Shown piece after piece: positions 26,317 through 33,977 of a stretch of 64,000 nt of DNA. A model generated the notes under the pieces. It saw only the letters and a program-made list of their open reading frames with translations, had not been told where the DNA came from and did no database searches. This DNA comes from JABFXX01 sp036489755 (lineage in GTDB: Bacteria; Myxococcota_A; Polyangia; Haliangiales; Haliangiaceae): assembly GCA_036489755.1 (NCBI GenBank), contig DASXFD010000075.1, positions 1 through 64,000 on the forward strand, written 5' to 3'. The position numbers and the translations under genes are program-made. Every line of letters begins with the position of its first letter. Within the stretch, counting starts at the first letter, position 1.

Positions 26317-26572
26317 ATCCGGCCATGCAACGCGTCTCGCTGGTGCTCGGCCTCGATCCACTGGCCGCGATCTCGGGTGACATCGCTGAACGCGAATCGG
26401 GATCTGGGTCGTCGCAGCTGCGCGCGCTTGGTGTAACGCGCACATTCTTCGTCGGACGCACGGCGAGCTTGCCGCTCGCATGCGCGCCGGCATCTCGCCG
26501 CCGCTACGGCGCGCGCGAGAGATCGAGAGGCTGATCCACGTTCGAGTGAGCCGGGGCTCGCGCACGTCCATA

Positions 26573-26591
26573 AATATACACGCTGTATACC
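26573..26591. promoter_or_regulatory. AATATACA-CGC-TGTATACC near-palindrome
   Basis: The arms match at six of eight positions. It ends 45 bases before the start of the hydrolase-lectin lipoprotein, in an AT-richer patch that could be its promoter. It is oriented opposite to the site at 26298, so the two face each other across about 270 bases. Confidence 0.5.
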
Positions 26592-26636
26592 AACCACGTG
26601 AAATCGAACGAACATTCGCATTACGGAGCATTTGAA

Positions 26637-28277
26637 ATGAGTCGGATTTACCAAGCATCAATAACGATCTTTTTGCTCGCCGCGGCATGCACGTCGAGCG
26701 TCGATGGCAACGGACTCGAAATCCAGCCACTCGACGACGGCGGCGGCCAGAGCGGTCTCGACTACGCATGGTCGCGACCGTCGTCGCCACAGGCGCTCGC
26801 GGACGCCGGCTACACGTTTGTCGCGCGCTACCTGAGCTACGACACCACCGGCAAGAACCTGTCAGCGTCGGAGGCGCAGGGGCTGATCGCGGCCGGCGTC
26901 GACATCGTCGCGAACTGGGAGTGGGCGGCCGACGACGCGCTCGACGGCTACGACACGGGCGTGAGCGACGCCCAACAGGCGCAGGCGCTCGCCACGGGGT
27001 GCGGAATGCCGTCGGATCGGCCGATCTACTTCAGCGTCGACTTCGACGCGTCGCCCGATCAGCAGGCCGCGATCAACGATTACTTCGACGGCGTCGCGTC
27101 GGTGCTGGGCGTCGCGCGCACGGGCGCGTACGGCGGCTACTACGTGATCCAGCGCTTGTTCGACGCCGGCAAGATCCAGTGGGGATGGCAGACGTACGCG
27201 TGGTCCGGCGGTCAGTGGGACTCGCGCGCGCAGCTGCGCCAGATCCAGAACGGCGTCACGGTCGCGGGCGCCGATGGCGACATCGATCAATCGGAGGCGG
27301 CCGATTTCGGCCAATGGGGCGCGACCGCGCCGACGACGACCGGCGCCGAAGCGTCGCAGGCCTTCGTGTCGCCCGACGAGCAACACTACTTCTTCATCGA
27401 TAGCACCGGCACGCTCCAGCACTCGTGGTGGGACGGCAACGCGAACGCGCTGCAGCACGATCAGTGGGGCAACGGTGTGGTCGGCAACCCGGTCAGCTTG
27501 CTCGCCGGTCCCGACCAGCACGTGTTCGCGCGCAGCACGACGGGCGATCTCCAGCACTGGTTCTGGGATCCGAACGGCGGGCTTCAATTCAACCAGTGGG
27601 GCTCCGGGCTCGCCGACGATCCCGCGGCGATGCTGATCGGCGGGTTCCAGGACGTGTGGGCCACCGATGCTGCCGGCAACTTGCAACACTGGTTCTGGGG
27701 GCCGAACAGCAACGGCGTGCAGCACGACACATGGGGCTCCGGCGTGACCGGTCGCCCGAGCGTGCTCCTCTATCACGGTCAACAGCACGTGTTCGCGCGA
27801 GGCACCGGTGGCACGCTCGAGCACTATTGGTGGGATCCAAACGCCGGCATCCAGCACGACACGTGGGGCAGCGGGCTCGCGTCCGATCCGGTCGCCGAGC
27901 CGGTCGGCGATTTCCAGGATGTGTGGGCGATCGACGGCTCGGGAAATCTCATGCAGTTCTTCTGGGGACCGAGCACCAACGGCGTCCAGCAGACGGCGTG
28001 GGGCTCCGGCGTCACCGGCCGGCCGACCGTGCTGCTTGCCGGTGCGCAGCAACACGTGTTCGCGCGCGGCACGTCGGGCACGCTCGAGCACTTCTACTGG
28101 GATCCGAATACCGGCATCACACACGACACGTGGGGCTCGGGCATCGCCGCCGACCCGACGGCGCTGCTGATCGACTCGCAGGAGCACGTGTGGGCCGAAG
28201 ACAGCACCGGCGTGACGCAGCACTGGTACTGGGATCCGTCGACGAACATGATCACGCACGACAACTGGGGGCAGTAG
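26637..28277 (+). CDS. Lipoprotein: DUF1906-type glycoside-hydrolase-like domain plus seven PLL propeller blades
   Basis: A 546-residue lipoprotein. ATG 26637 has GGAG 8-9 bases upstream; the signal ends LLAAAC. Residues about 40-225 match the DUF1906 (Rv2525c-like) TIM-barrel fold: 'GLDYAWSRPSSPQALADAGY', 'FVARYLSYDTTGKNLSASE', 'IVANWEWAADDA', 'PIYFSVDFDASPDQ', 'YGGYYVIQRL', 'WQTYAWSGGQWD'. Asp/Glu residues in the barrel could be catalytic on peptidoglycan or another glycan. From about 240, seven about 45-residue repeats follow ('QQHVFARGTGGTLEHYWWDP', '..HDTWGSG'), the pattern of PLL-type seven-bladed lectin propellers. A hydrolase-like barrel joined to a full lectin propeller suggests glycan recognition and cleavage at the cell surface. 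The DUF4185-like gene follows 2 bases later. Confidence 0.85.
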   Translation: MSRIYQASITIFLLAAACTSSVDGNGLEIQPLDDGGGQSGLDYAWSRPSSPQALADAGYTFVARYLSYDTTGKNLSASEAQGLIAAGVDIVANWEWAADDALDGYDTGVSDAQQAQALATGCGMPSDRPIYFSVDFDASPDQQAAINDYFDGVASVLGVARTGAYGGYYVIQRLFDAGKIQWGWQTYAWSGGQWDSRAQLRQIQNGVTVAGADGDIDQSEAADFGQWGATAPTTTGAEASQAFVSPDEQHYFFIDSTGTLQHSWWDGNANALQHDQWGNGVVGNPVSLLAGPDQHVFARSTTGDLQHWFWDPNGGLQFNQWGSGLADDPAAMLIGGFQDVWATDAAGNLQHWFWGPNSNGVQHDTWGSGVTGRPSVLLYHGQQHVFARGTGGTLEHYWWDPNAGIQHDTWGSGLASDPVAEPVGDFQDVWAIDGSGNLMQFFWGPSTNGVQQTAWGSGVTGRPTVLLAGAQQHVFARGTSGTLEHFYWDPNTGITHDTWGSGIAADPTALLIDSQEHVWAEDSTGVTQHWYWDPSTNMITHDNWGQ

Positions 28278-28279
28278 CC

Positions 28280-29602
28280 GTGGCGACGCTGCACCACGTG
28301 ATCGCGATCGTCGCGTGCGCCGGATGCACGGGGATCGTGTCGGGTCGCTCGCCCGTCGACGGCGGCATCGCGGGGCCGGATGGCGCCGGCGTCGACGGCT
28401 CGCTCGGCTCGAGCACGATCCCCGTGGTGCAGCAGACCACCGAGCTCTGCAAGCTCTTGAGTCAGACCAACGCATCGGATCCGTCGCCGAACGACGTCCA
28501 GTTCCGCGCGAACATGCTCGGCGCCGACCTCGGCATCCCGGTCGAGAGCGGCGACCAGCTGTTCCTGTTCTTCGGCGACACGATCGGCTTCGACGGGATC
28601 TGGGGCGGCGGTCAGTCGCATCCCGATGCGGTCGGGTTCGCAGCCGATGCGAGCGCGCTGTGCAACGGGCTCGGCATCATCACGCTGTCGCCGGCCGACA
28701 GCATCGGCCCGACGGTCGACTCGCGGATCGCGGCGGACTTCGCCGGCGGCGCGATGGTCGCGCCGGCAACCGGCACGCTCGACCAGTTCATTCACGATCC
28801 GGCCGGAAGCGGCGACCAGCGGTTCGCGAACTTGCCGGGCGACTTCGAGGTGCCATCGGGCGCGTTCGCGTACGGCGGCTCGATCTACATTTTCTACACG
28901 ACGGTCGCGTCGGAGACCGACACGACGATGATCGGCTCGTATCTCGCGAAGTGGGCGACGCCGGCCACGACCGACGTGCCGTCGTATCAGATCCTGTACA
29001 CCGTCGACGAGCGCGCCGACGCGAACGGCCCGCTGTTCGGCGACTTCGTGAACGTCTCGGCCGAGGTCGCCGGCGACTACGTCTACCTGTTCGGCACCGG
29101 CGAGTACCGCGCGAGCCCGATCCATCTCGCGCGCAAGCTGCTCGCGGCGCTCGACACGCCGGGCGGCTTCGAGCTGTTCGATGCGGCGACCGGCACGTGG
29201 TCGGCAAACCGCGGCGCGCCGGTCGTCGCGACGGCCGGCTACGGCGAGACGTCGGTGCACTACGTCGCGGAGCTCGGCACGTGGATGATCCTCGCCGAAG
29301 AGCTCACCGCGACGTCGAACCGGATCGTCGCGCACTTCGCGGCGTCGCCCGAAGGCCCGTGGAGCGATGCCCAAACCGTCGCCGACATGGCCGACGCGGC
29401 ATTTCGAGCCACGTACTGCTGCGCCGTCGACGACGATTGCGAGGCCGCGCAGTTCATGGACTGCGATCGCACCGGCTTCTACGGCTCGTATCTGTTGCCG
29501 CGCATATCGCCCGAGCCGAACGGCTTCGACGTGACGTACACGCTGTCGAGCTTCGACCCGTACGACGTCGCGTTGTTCCAGACGAGCTTCGCGAGCTACT
29601 GA
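28280..29602 (+). CDS. Lipoprotein with DUF4185-like propeller
   Basis: A 440-residue protein from GTG 28280, two bases after the preceding stop: MATLHHVIAIVACAGC, lipobox CAGC. The body has 'DQLFLFFGDTIGFDGIWGGG', 'FEVPSGAFAYGGSIYIFYT', 'VSAEVAGDYVYLFGTGEYRA', 'YGETSVHYVAELGTWMILA' and 'YGSYLLPRI', matching DUF4185, a five-bladed propeller family related to glycan-active enzymes. 'FFGDT' is the usual signature. A Cys cluster ('YCCAVDDDCEAAQFMDC') near the C-terminus may form disulphides. Tight spacing makes it an operon partner of the hydrolase-lectin protein, probably for the same polysaccharide target. It overlaps the convergent next gene by 7 bases. Confidence 0.8.
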   Translation: MATLHHVIAIVACAGCTGIVSGRSPVDGGIAGPDGAGVDGSLGSSTIPVVQQTTELCKLLSQTNASDPSPNDVQFRANMLGADLGIPVESGDQLFLFFGDTIGFDGIWGGGQSHPDAVGFAADASALCNGLGIITLSPADSIGPTVDSRIAADFAGGAMVAPATGTLDQFIHDPAGSGDQRFANLPGDFEVPSGAFAYGGSIYIFYTTVASETDTTMIGSYLAKWATPATTDVPSYQILYTVDERADANGPLFGDFVNVSAEVAGDYVYLFGTGEYRASPIHLARKLLAALDTPGGFELFDAATGTWSANRGAPVVATAGYGETSVHYVAELGTWMILAEELTATSNRIVAHFAASPEGPWSDAQTVADMADAAFRATYCCAVDDDCEAAQFMDCDRTGFYGSYLLPRISPEPNGFDVTYTLSSFDPYDVALFQTSFASY

Positions 29603-31086
29603 AGCTCGCAGTAGCCGTTGTTGCACGCCGGCTTCGACGCCGGGCAGTCGGCCGGTCCGCTACACGGCGTGCAGTCGGAGCCCGCCGTGCCGCCCGGCAC
29701 GTTCGCTTCGAAATAGCAGCCGCACTGGTACGGAGCCGAGAAGGTGGAGAGCGGTCCCATCTCGCTGCTGCGCTGCACGCTCATCGCGCACGACGGGACG
29801 AACCCGATGTTCGTGATCGCGCTGAGGACCGACTGATCGGGGCGCGTCAGCGTGAACTTCGTGACGAGTGCGCCGGCGGCGGCGCTGGGCTGGCCGTTCG
29901 TGACGTTCGCGATGAAGTGCATCGGCCCCCAGATCGCATAGTGACCGTCGCGGACGTTTTCCTTGTCGCGGGTGAACAGCGTCGAGTCGGGATAGTACGC
30001 GCACTCCTGATCGGTGTTCTTGAACGCGAGGATCCGCAGGCGCGACCGCTCGGCGTCGGCGTAGTCGGTGCCGATGATGCCGATCGCATTCTCGGCCTGC
30101 GTCGGCGAGACCGCTTCCATGCCGCCAACGACCTGGCTCGTGCCACCGCGATCGATCCCCCACCACTGCGCCGCGTTGACGTTGATCGCGCGCGAGATCA
30201 GGTTTTGCGTGCCCGAGCTCGAGTTGCGCACGAAGTACAGCGACGGATCGGTCCACGGCGCGGCGTTGTTGTACGTGTTGCCGGCGCCGAACACGACGTG
30301 CGCCATCTCGGCGCTGATCGTGTTCTGATCCGACGCCGCTGGCACGACCATCACCATCACCTCGATCGGACCGAAGTAGTCCGCGTACGCGCTGCCGAGC
30401 GCGAAGGTCGAGTTGCACGTCGTCGAGAACACGTCGGAGACCGCGACGTCGAGCGACGCGCCCGAGCCAAACGTGCACGCCGCCGAGGTGCCATCGGTGT
30501 TGAACAGCAGCGCCTGCTTGCCGACGATGTCCTTGACGATCCGCTTCGCCGGGTTCGGATCCATCATCTGATCGACGCCGGTGCACGAGCCCGACGGCTG
30601 ATACGCGATTTGATAAGGCGGCGACGCGGCGGCGAGCAGCGGTGCGATCACCGACAGGAACGGCTGCGACTCGGTCGATCCCGAAAGCACGATCGTGTTG
30701 CGCGTCGTCGGATCGACGCACGGCGGCATCGCCGGCGGCGTCGGCGCATCGACAGTCGAGGCGGGCGCCGCATCCGGCGGCGCGACCGCCGCGGGCGCGG
30801 TCCCGTCGGAGCCGCACAGCTCGAGGCGCATGCAGTTGTCGAACGCGCCGCAGCTGGCCGTGCTGCACTGGTTCGCGAAGTCCGACGAGCCTACCGCCGA
30901 GCCTTCAAAACAATCGGACGGGCCGAGATCCGACTCGATGCACGCGCCGTTGCTGCAGTACGGGTGACCGCCGAAGTGCGCGCAGTCGGCGTCGGTCGTG
31001 CACTGCGTCTTGTCGTGATTGAGCAGCACGCTGCATGCGGCGCCGAACAGCGCGAGCACGACGGCTGCGGTGACGAGCCGCCTCAT
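29596..31086 (-). CDS. PstS-like substrate-binding lipoprotein with Cys-rich ends
   Basis: A 496-residue lipoprotein: MRRLVTAAVVLALFGAAC, lipobox FGAAC. A Cys-rich N-terminal segment ('CTTDADCAHFGGHPYCSNGAC') precedes a domain with 'TIVLSGSTESQPFLSVIAPL', 'YQPSGSCTGVDQMMD' and 'GIIGTDYADAERSRLRILAF', resembling PstS/phosphate-binding-like periplasmic proteins (the 'GST' loop and 'SGS..G' loop). A second Cys-rich motif ('CTPCSGPADCPASKPAC') ends the protein; both Cys segments are of the type seen in myxobacterial surface lipoproteins. ATG 31086 overlaps the upstream stop (ATGA). No ABC transporter genes are nearby, so phosphate uptake is doubtful. It may be a sensing partner of the upstream kinase. 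Confidence 0.75.
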   Translation of the reverse strand: MRRLVTAAVVLALFGAACSVLLNHDKTQCTTDADCAHFGGHPYCSNGACIESDLGPSDCFEGSAVGSSDFANQCSTASCGAFDNCMRLELCGSDGTAPAAVAPPDAAPASTVDAPTPPAMPPCVDPTTRNTIVLSGSTESQPFLSVIAPLLAAASPPYQIAYQPSGSCTGVDQMMDPNPAKRIVKDIVGKQALLFNTDGTSAACTFGSGASLDVAVSDVFSTTCNSTFALGSAYADYFGPIEVMVMVVPAASDQNTISAEMAHVVFGAGNTYNNAAPWTDPSLYFVRNSSSGTQNLISRAINVNAAQWWGIDRGGTSQVVGGMEAVSPTQAENAIGIIGTDYADAERSRLRILAFKNTDQECAYYPDSTLFTRDKENVRDGHYAIWGPMHFIANVTNGQPSAAAGALVTKFTLTRPDQSVLSAITNIGFVPSCAMSVQRSSEMGPLSTFSAPYQCGCYFEANVPGGTAGSDCTPCSGPADCPASKPACNNGYCELQ

Positions 31087-32000
31087 CGGAACGACCCCGC
31101 GATCGAAACGCCACCCGGCACGACGGCGGCGTGGACCTCGGTGTCGCCGTGACGCGTCAGCGTCCAGTACAACGAGAAGCCGCCGGCGACGATCGCGGCC
31201 GCGCCGAGCCCGTCGGCGATCGCGGATAGCGTCACCACGCGCGACGACTTGCTGTTCAGCTCGCTCGGATCCGCGGGGAACGTGTTGCGCAGATCGGAGA
31301 GCTGGCTCGACGTGTGCCACGCGATCGCACCGACGGTGAGCGCGCCCGCCGCCAGCGCGCCCGTCGCGATCCAGCCGCCGATCGCCAGCGTCGTGCGATC
31401 GGTCGGCTCGGCGTGCTCGGCGGGACCGGCCGGCAACGGCGTGCCTTCCGACGCTGGCGGCGCGAGATCGATCTCGATCTTCACGAGATCGCCGGCCGCG
31501 ACGTCGACGTAGCGCGTCTGCGGGTCGTTGCCGTTGTGGAGCACCGTGATCTTGCGGTGACCGATGCTGACGTCGAGCGCGGCGGTGAGCGGCGCTTTGC
31601 CGGCGAGCTCGTCGTCGACGGTGATCTCGGAGCCGGGCAGATTCGTGGTGACCATCACCTTGCCGACGCGCAGCTTCAGCGTCGCGATCGCGCTCTTGAC
31701 CTCGGCTTCGTGCGACGGGCTGTCGCCCGACTGCGCGAGGTACTGCGTGAACGCGCTCAGCGCCTCGGCGTAGTTCTGCAGCTGGTAGTACGTCTGGCCG
31801 AGGTTGTAGAGCACGGCCGCGTTCGGCGCGATCTCGTACGCCTTCTTGAACTCGACGAGCGCGGCGCGGTAATCGGCCTCGTTGTACATCGCGACGCCGC
31901 GATCGAAGTGCTCGCCGGCCTGCTTCGTCGGCGACTCCGGCGGATCGGCAAGTGCGGCCGGTGCGAGCGCCACCAGCACGACCAGTACGAGCTGTTTCAT
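31083..32000 (-). CDS. Secreted TPR-PEGA protein with two-helix C-terminal module
   Basis: A 305-residue protein with signal peptide (MKQLVLVVLVALAPAALA, cleavage before DPP). Residues about 25-110 hold TPR repeats ('EHFDRGVAMYNEADYRAALV', 'AAVLYNLGQTYYQLQNYAEA'). Residues about 110-180 are a PEGA domain ('VMVTTNLPGSEITVDDELAG', 'GHRKITVLH'). Two hydrophobic helices follow near the C-terminus, separated by a polar loop, and the protein ends '..VSIAGSFR'. It starts 3 bases after the kinase stop and overlaps the PstS-like gene, so the three are translationally linked. Likely an envelope adaptor for the kinase pathway. Confidence 0.82.
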   Translation of the reverse strand: MKQLVLVVLVALAPAALADPPESPTKQAGEHFDRGVAMYNEADYRAALVEFKKAYEIAPNAAVLYNLGQTYYQLQNYAEALSAFTQYLAQSGDSPSHEAEVKSAIATLKLRVGKVMVTTNLPGSEITVDDELAGKAPLTAALDVSIGHRKITVLHNGNDPQTRYVDVAAGDLVKIEIDLAPPASEGTPLPAGPAEHAEPTDRTTLAIGGWIATGALAAGALTVGAIAWHTSSQLSDLRNTFPADPSELNSKSSRVVTLSAIADGLGAAAIVAGGFSLYWTLTRHGDTEVHAAVVPGGVSIAGSFR

Positions 32001-32003
32001 GAG

Positions 32004-33857
32004 CTAATTTCCGTAGGGGTTGTTGGGGTCGATCTGGTGATGCGGCTTCGTGCCGCCGTTCGGGTTCACTTCGACTGCCTGCGCCGGCTGTGGCTTCGGC
32101 GTCTCGACCGGCGGCGGTGGCGGCTGCGCAACGATCTGCGGCGGTGGCGGCGGTGGCGTGGCCTTGCGCGCGATCTGCGGCGCGACGCGCGTGTGCACGA
32201 CACGCGAGTCGCTGGGCGTCGGCACGCGATCGAGCCGGAGCTCGAGCGACACGGGCCCGTCGAACGCGACCGCTTCGGCCTTCGTGACGTAGCCCGGCGC
32301 CGAAACCTTGATCTGGTGCATCGCGCCGTCCTCGACGTACTTGCCGTGGAACGGGTTGTTCGAGACCAACGCGCCGTCGATCTCGAGCGTCGCGCCCTCG
32401 GGTGCGGCGCGGATGTCGATCTGGACGAGCTTGGCCTGCGCGGCTTGCGGCGGCGGAGTCGCGGCGAGCGGAGGCTGAGGCTGAGGCTGAACGGGCGGCG
32501 CCTGCGGTGGTGGAGTTGCCGTCGCGACAGTCGTCTTGTCGGCGTGCGATCGCGATAGCGACGTGTAGAGCATGCCGCCGACCGCGATCCCGCCGATCAC
32601 GGCGGCGGGCAACATCCACCAGCGAACGCGGCGCGGCGCGTTCGGCAGCACGCGGCTCGGCGAAGCGGCGATCGCGGCGCTCGGTGCCTCGACGTCGAGC
32701 GAGCCGACCTGGCGCTGCGCGGAGTGCGATCCCGAAACGCGCGGCGAGGCGCCGCTGAACGAATCGCCGGCCGACATGTTCGCGGGCGCGTCGGCGACCG
32801 GCGTGCGCGCATCGCCGGGCGAGTACGACACGTCGATGATCGGCAGATCGTCGTCGGTTTGCGCCTCGCCGCTGCGCACGCGCGCGACGTACTTCTCGAT
32901 CATCGTGCTGGTCCGCGTACGATCGTCGCGGAACAGCTCGCGGACCGCCGCGGCGACCTCGCGCGTGCCGACGGTCGTGTGCAGGCTGTTGAGGTAGCCG
33001 TCGAGCTCGGCCTGCATCGCGGCGGCCGAGTGGTAACGCTGGTCGCGATCGGTCGACAGCGCCTTCGCGCAGATGTCGTCGAGCGCGGGCGCGACGCTGA
33101 ACTTGACCGTCGACACCCTCGGCAGATCGACGCGCGCGATCAGATCGCTCAGGATCTGCTGCTCGGTCTTGCCGTGATGCAGGCTGCGCCCGGTCAGCGC
33201 TTCCCACATCATCACGCCGACGCCGAAGATGTCAGCGCGCGCGTCGACGCGCTCGCCGCGCGCCTGCTCGGGCGCCATGTAGCGCAGCTTGCCTTTGAGC
33301 ACGCCGGCGCGCGTCTCGATCGCCGAGTCGATCGTTTTCGCGATGCCGAAGTCGAGCAGCTTGACCTGGCCGTCGAACGTGATGAACACGTTCTGCGGGC
33401 TAATGTCGCGATGCACGATGCCGAGCACCGTGCCGTCGTAGTCCTCGAACGTGTGCGCGTACTCGAGGCCCGACAGCACCTCCGACAGCACGCGCAGCTG
33501 CATCATCGTGGTGAACGCGTTGCTGTGAACGTGGCGCGCTCGCCTGCGCACGCGCTCGAGGCCGCGGCCGTCGAGGTAGTCCATCGCCATGAAGTAGCGA
33601 GTGCCGTCGGCACCGACTTCGTTGGTCTGGACGATGTTGCTGTGGTTGAGGCGCGCGGCGAGCCGAGCCTCTTCGAGAAACATCTTGAGGAACGCCGGCT
33701 CTTCGGTGAGCTCCGGCTGCAGCTCTTTGACGACGAGGAGCTTCGAGAACCCCGCTGGGCCCTGCGCCATCGCGAGGTAGACGATGCCCATCCCGCCACG
33801 TGCGATCTCGGCGATCAGCCGATACTTCCCCAACGTCCTAGCACCCTCCGCGTACAT
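32004..33857 (-). CDS. Membrane Ser/Thr protein kinase with PEGA-type C-terminal domain
   Basis: A 617-residue kinase from ATG 33857. Kinase at about 9-275: EIARGGMGIVY, 'LVVKEL', HRDISPQN, LDFGIA, APEQ. The single membrane helix is at about 410-433 ('LPAAVIGGIAVGGMLYTSL'). A Pro/Gln linker leads to a PEGA domain at about 470-545 ('IDIRAAPEGATLEIDGALVS', 'HQIKVSAPGYVTKAEAVAF'). A Pro-rich tail ends in '..NPNGGTKPHHQIDPNNPYGN'. PEGA domains are thought to bind surface layers or partner proteins. It heads the kinase/TPR-PEGA/PstS-like operon. Its periplasmic PEGA domain echoes the PEGA domain of the next gene. Confidence 0.9.
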   Translation of the reverse strand: MYAEGARTLGKYRLIAEIARGGMGIVYLAMAQGPAGFSKLLVVKELQPELTEEPAFLKMFLEEARLAARLNHSNIVQTNEVGADGTRYFMAMDYLDGRGLERVRRRARHVHSNAFTTMMQLRVLSEVLSGLEYAHTFEDYDGTVLGIVHRDISPQNVFITFDGQVKLLDFGIAKTIDSAIETRAGVLKGKLRYMAPEQARGERVDARADIFGVGVMMWEALTGRSLHHGKTEQQILSDLIARVDLPRVSTVKFSVAPALDDICAKALSTDRDQRYHSAAAMQAELDGYLNSLHTTVGTREVAAAVRELFRDDRTRTSTMIEKYVARVRSGEAQTDDDLPIIDVSYSPGDARTPVADAPANMSAGDSFSGASPRVSGSHSAQRQVGSLDVEAPSAAIAASPSRVLPNAPRRVRWWMLPAAVIGGIAVGGMLYTSLSRSHADKTTVATATPPPQAPPVQPQPQPPLAATPPPQAAQAKLVQIDIRAAPEGATLEIDGALVSNNPFHGKYVEDGAMHQIKVSAPGYVTKAEAVAFDGPVSLELRLDRVPTPSDSRVVHTRVAPQIARKATPPPPPPQIVAQPPPPPVETPKPQPAQAVEVNPNGGTKPHHQIDPNNPYGN

Positions 33858-33977
33858 CGGTGAGTTAGCGTCAGATGTACGTGTGACGATTCAGACTCGC
33901 CACGGTGACAACACCGGTTCTAAGATCCAAATCAAGTAGTTATAGATAGTTACGAGCAACATTTGTAGTATCGGAGG

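Larger units (their letters stand above)
26226..26636. other. Intergenic region with hairpin and two GTATACA dyads
   Basis: A 411-base stretch with no convincing gene. A 6-bp hairpin, GCGCAC-TCCA-GTGCGC (26256-26271), follows the preceding stop by about 30 bases and may mark a transcript end. Two near-palindromes at 26298 and 26573 are listed separately. Short frames in between, such as one from ATG 26325, lack a ribosome-binding site and recognisable content. Confidence 0.4.

Noticed and set aside
26325..26534. 69-residue plus-strand gene between the GTATAC sites
   Set aside because: No ribosome-binding site, no recognisable motif and an Arg-rich end typical of random frames.
31087..33207. 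Single 1,203-residue minus-strand frame running over the TPR-PEGA and kinase genes
   Set aside because: Upstream of 31086 it is low-complexity Arg/Ala sequence antiparallel in frame to two well-supported genes. Only its last 496 residues, with a lipobox start, are real.
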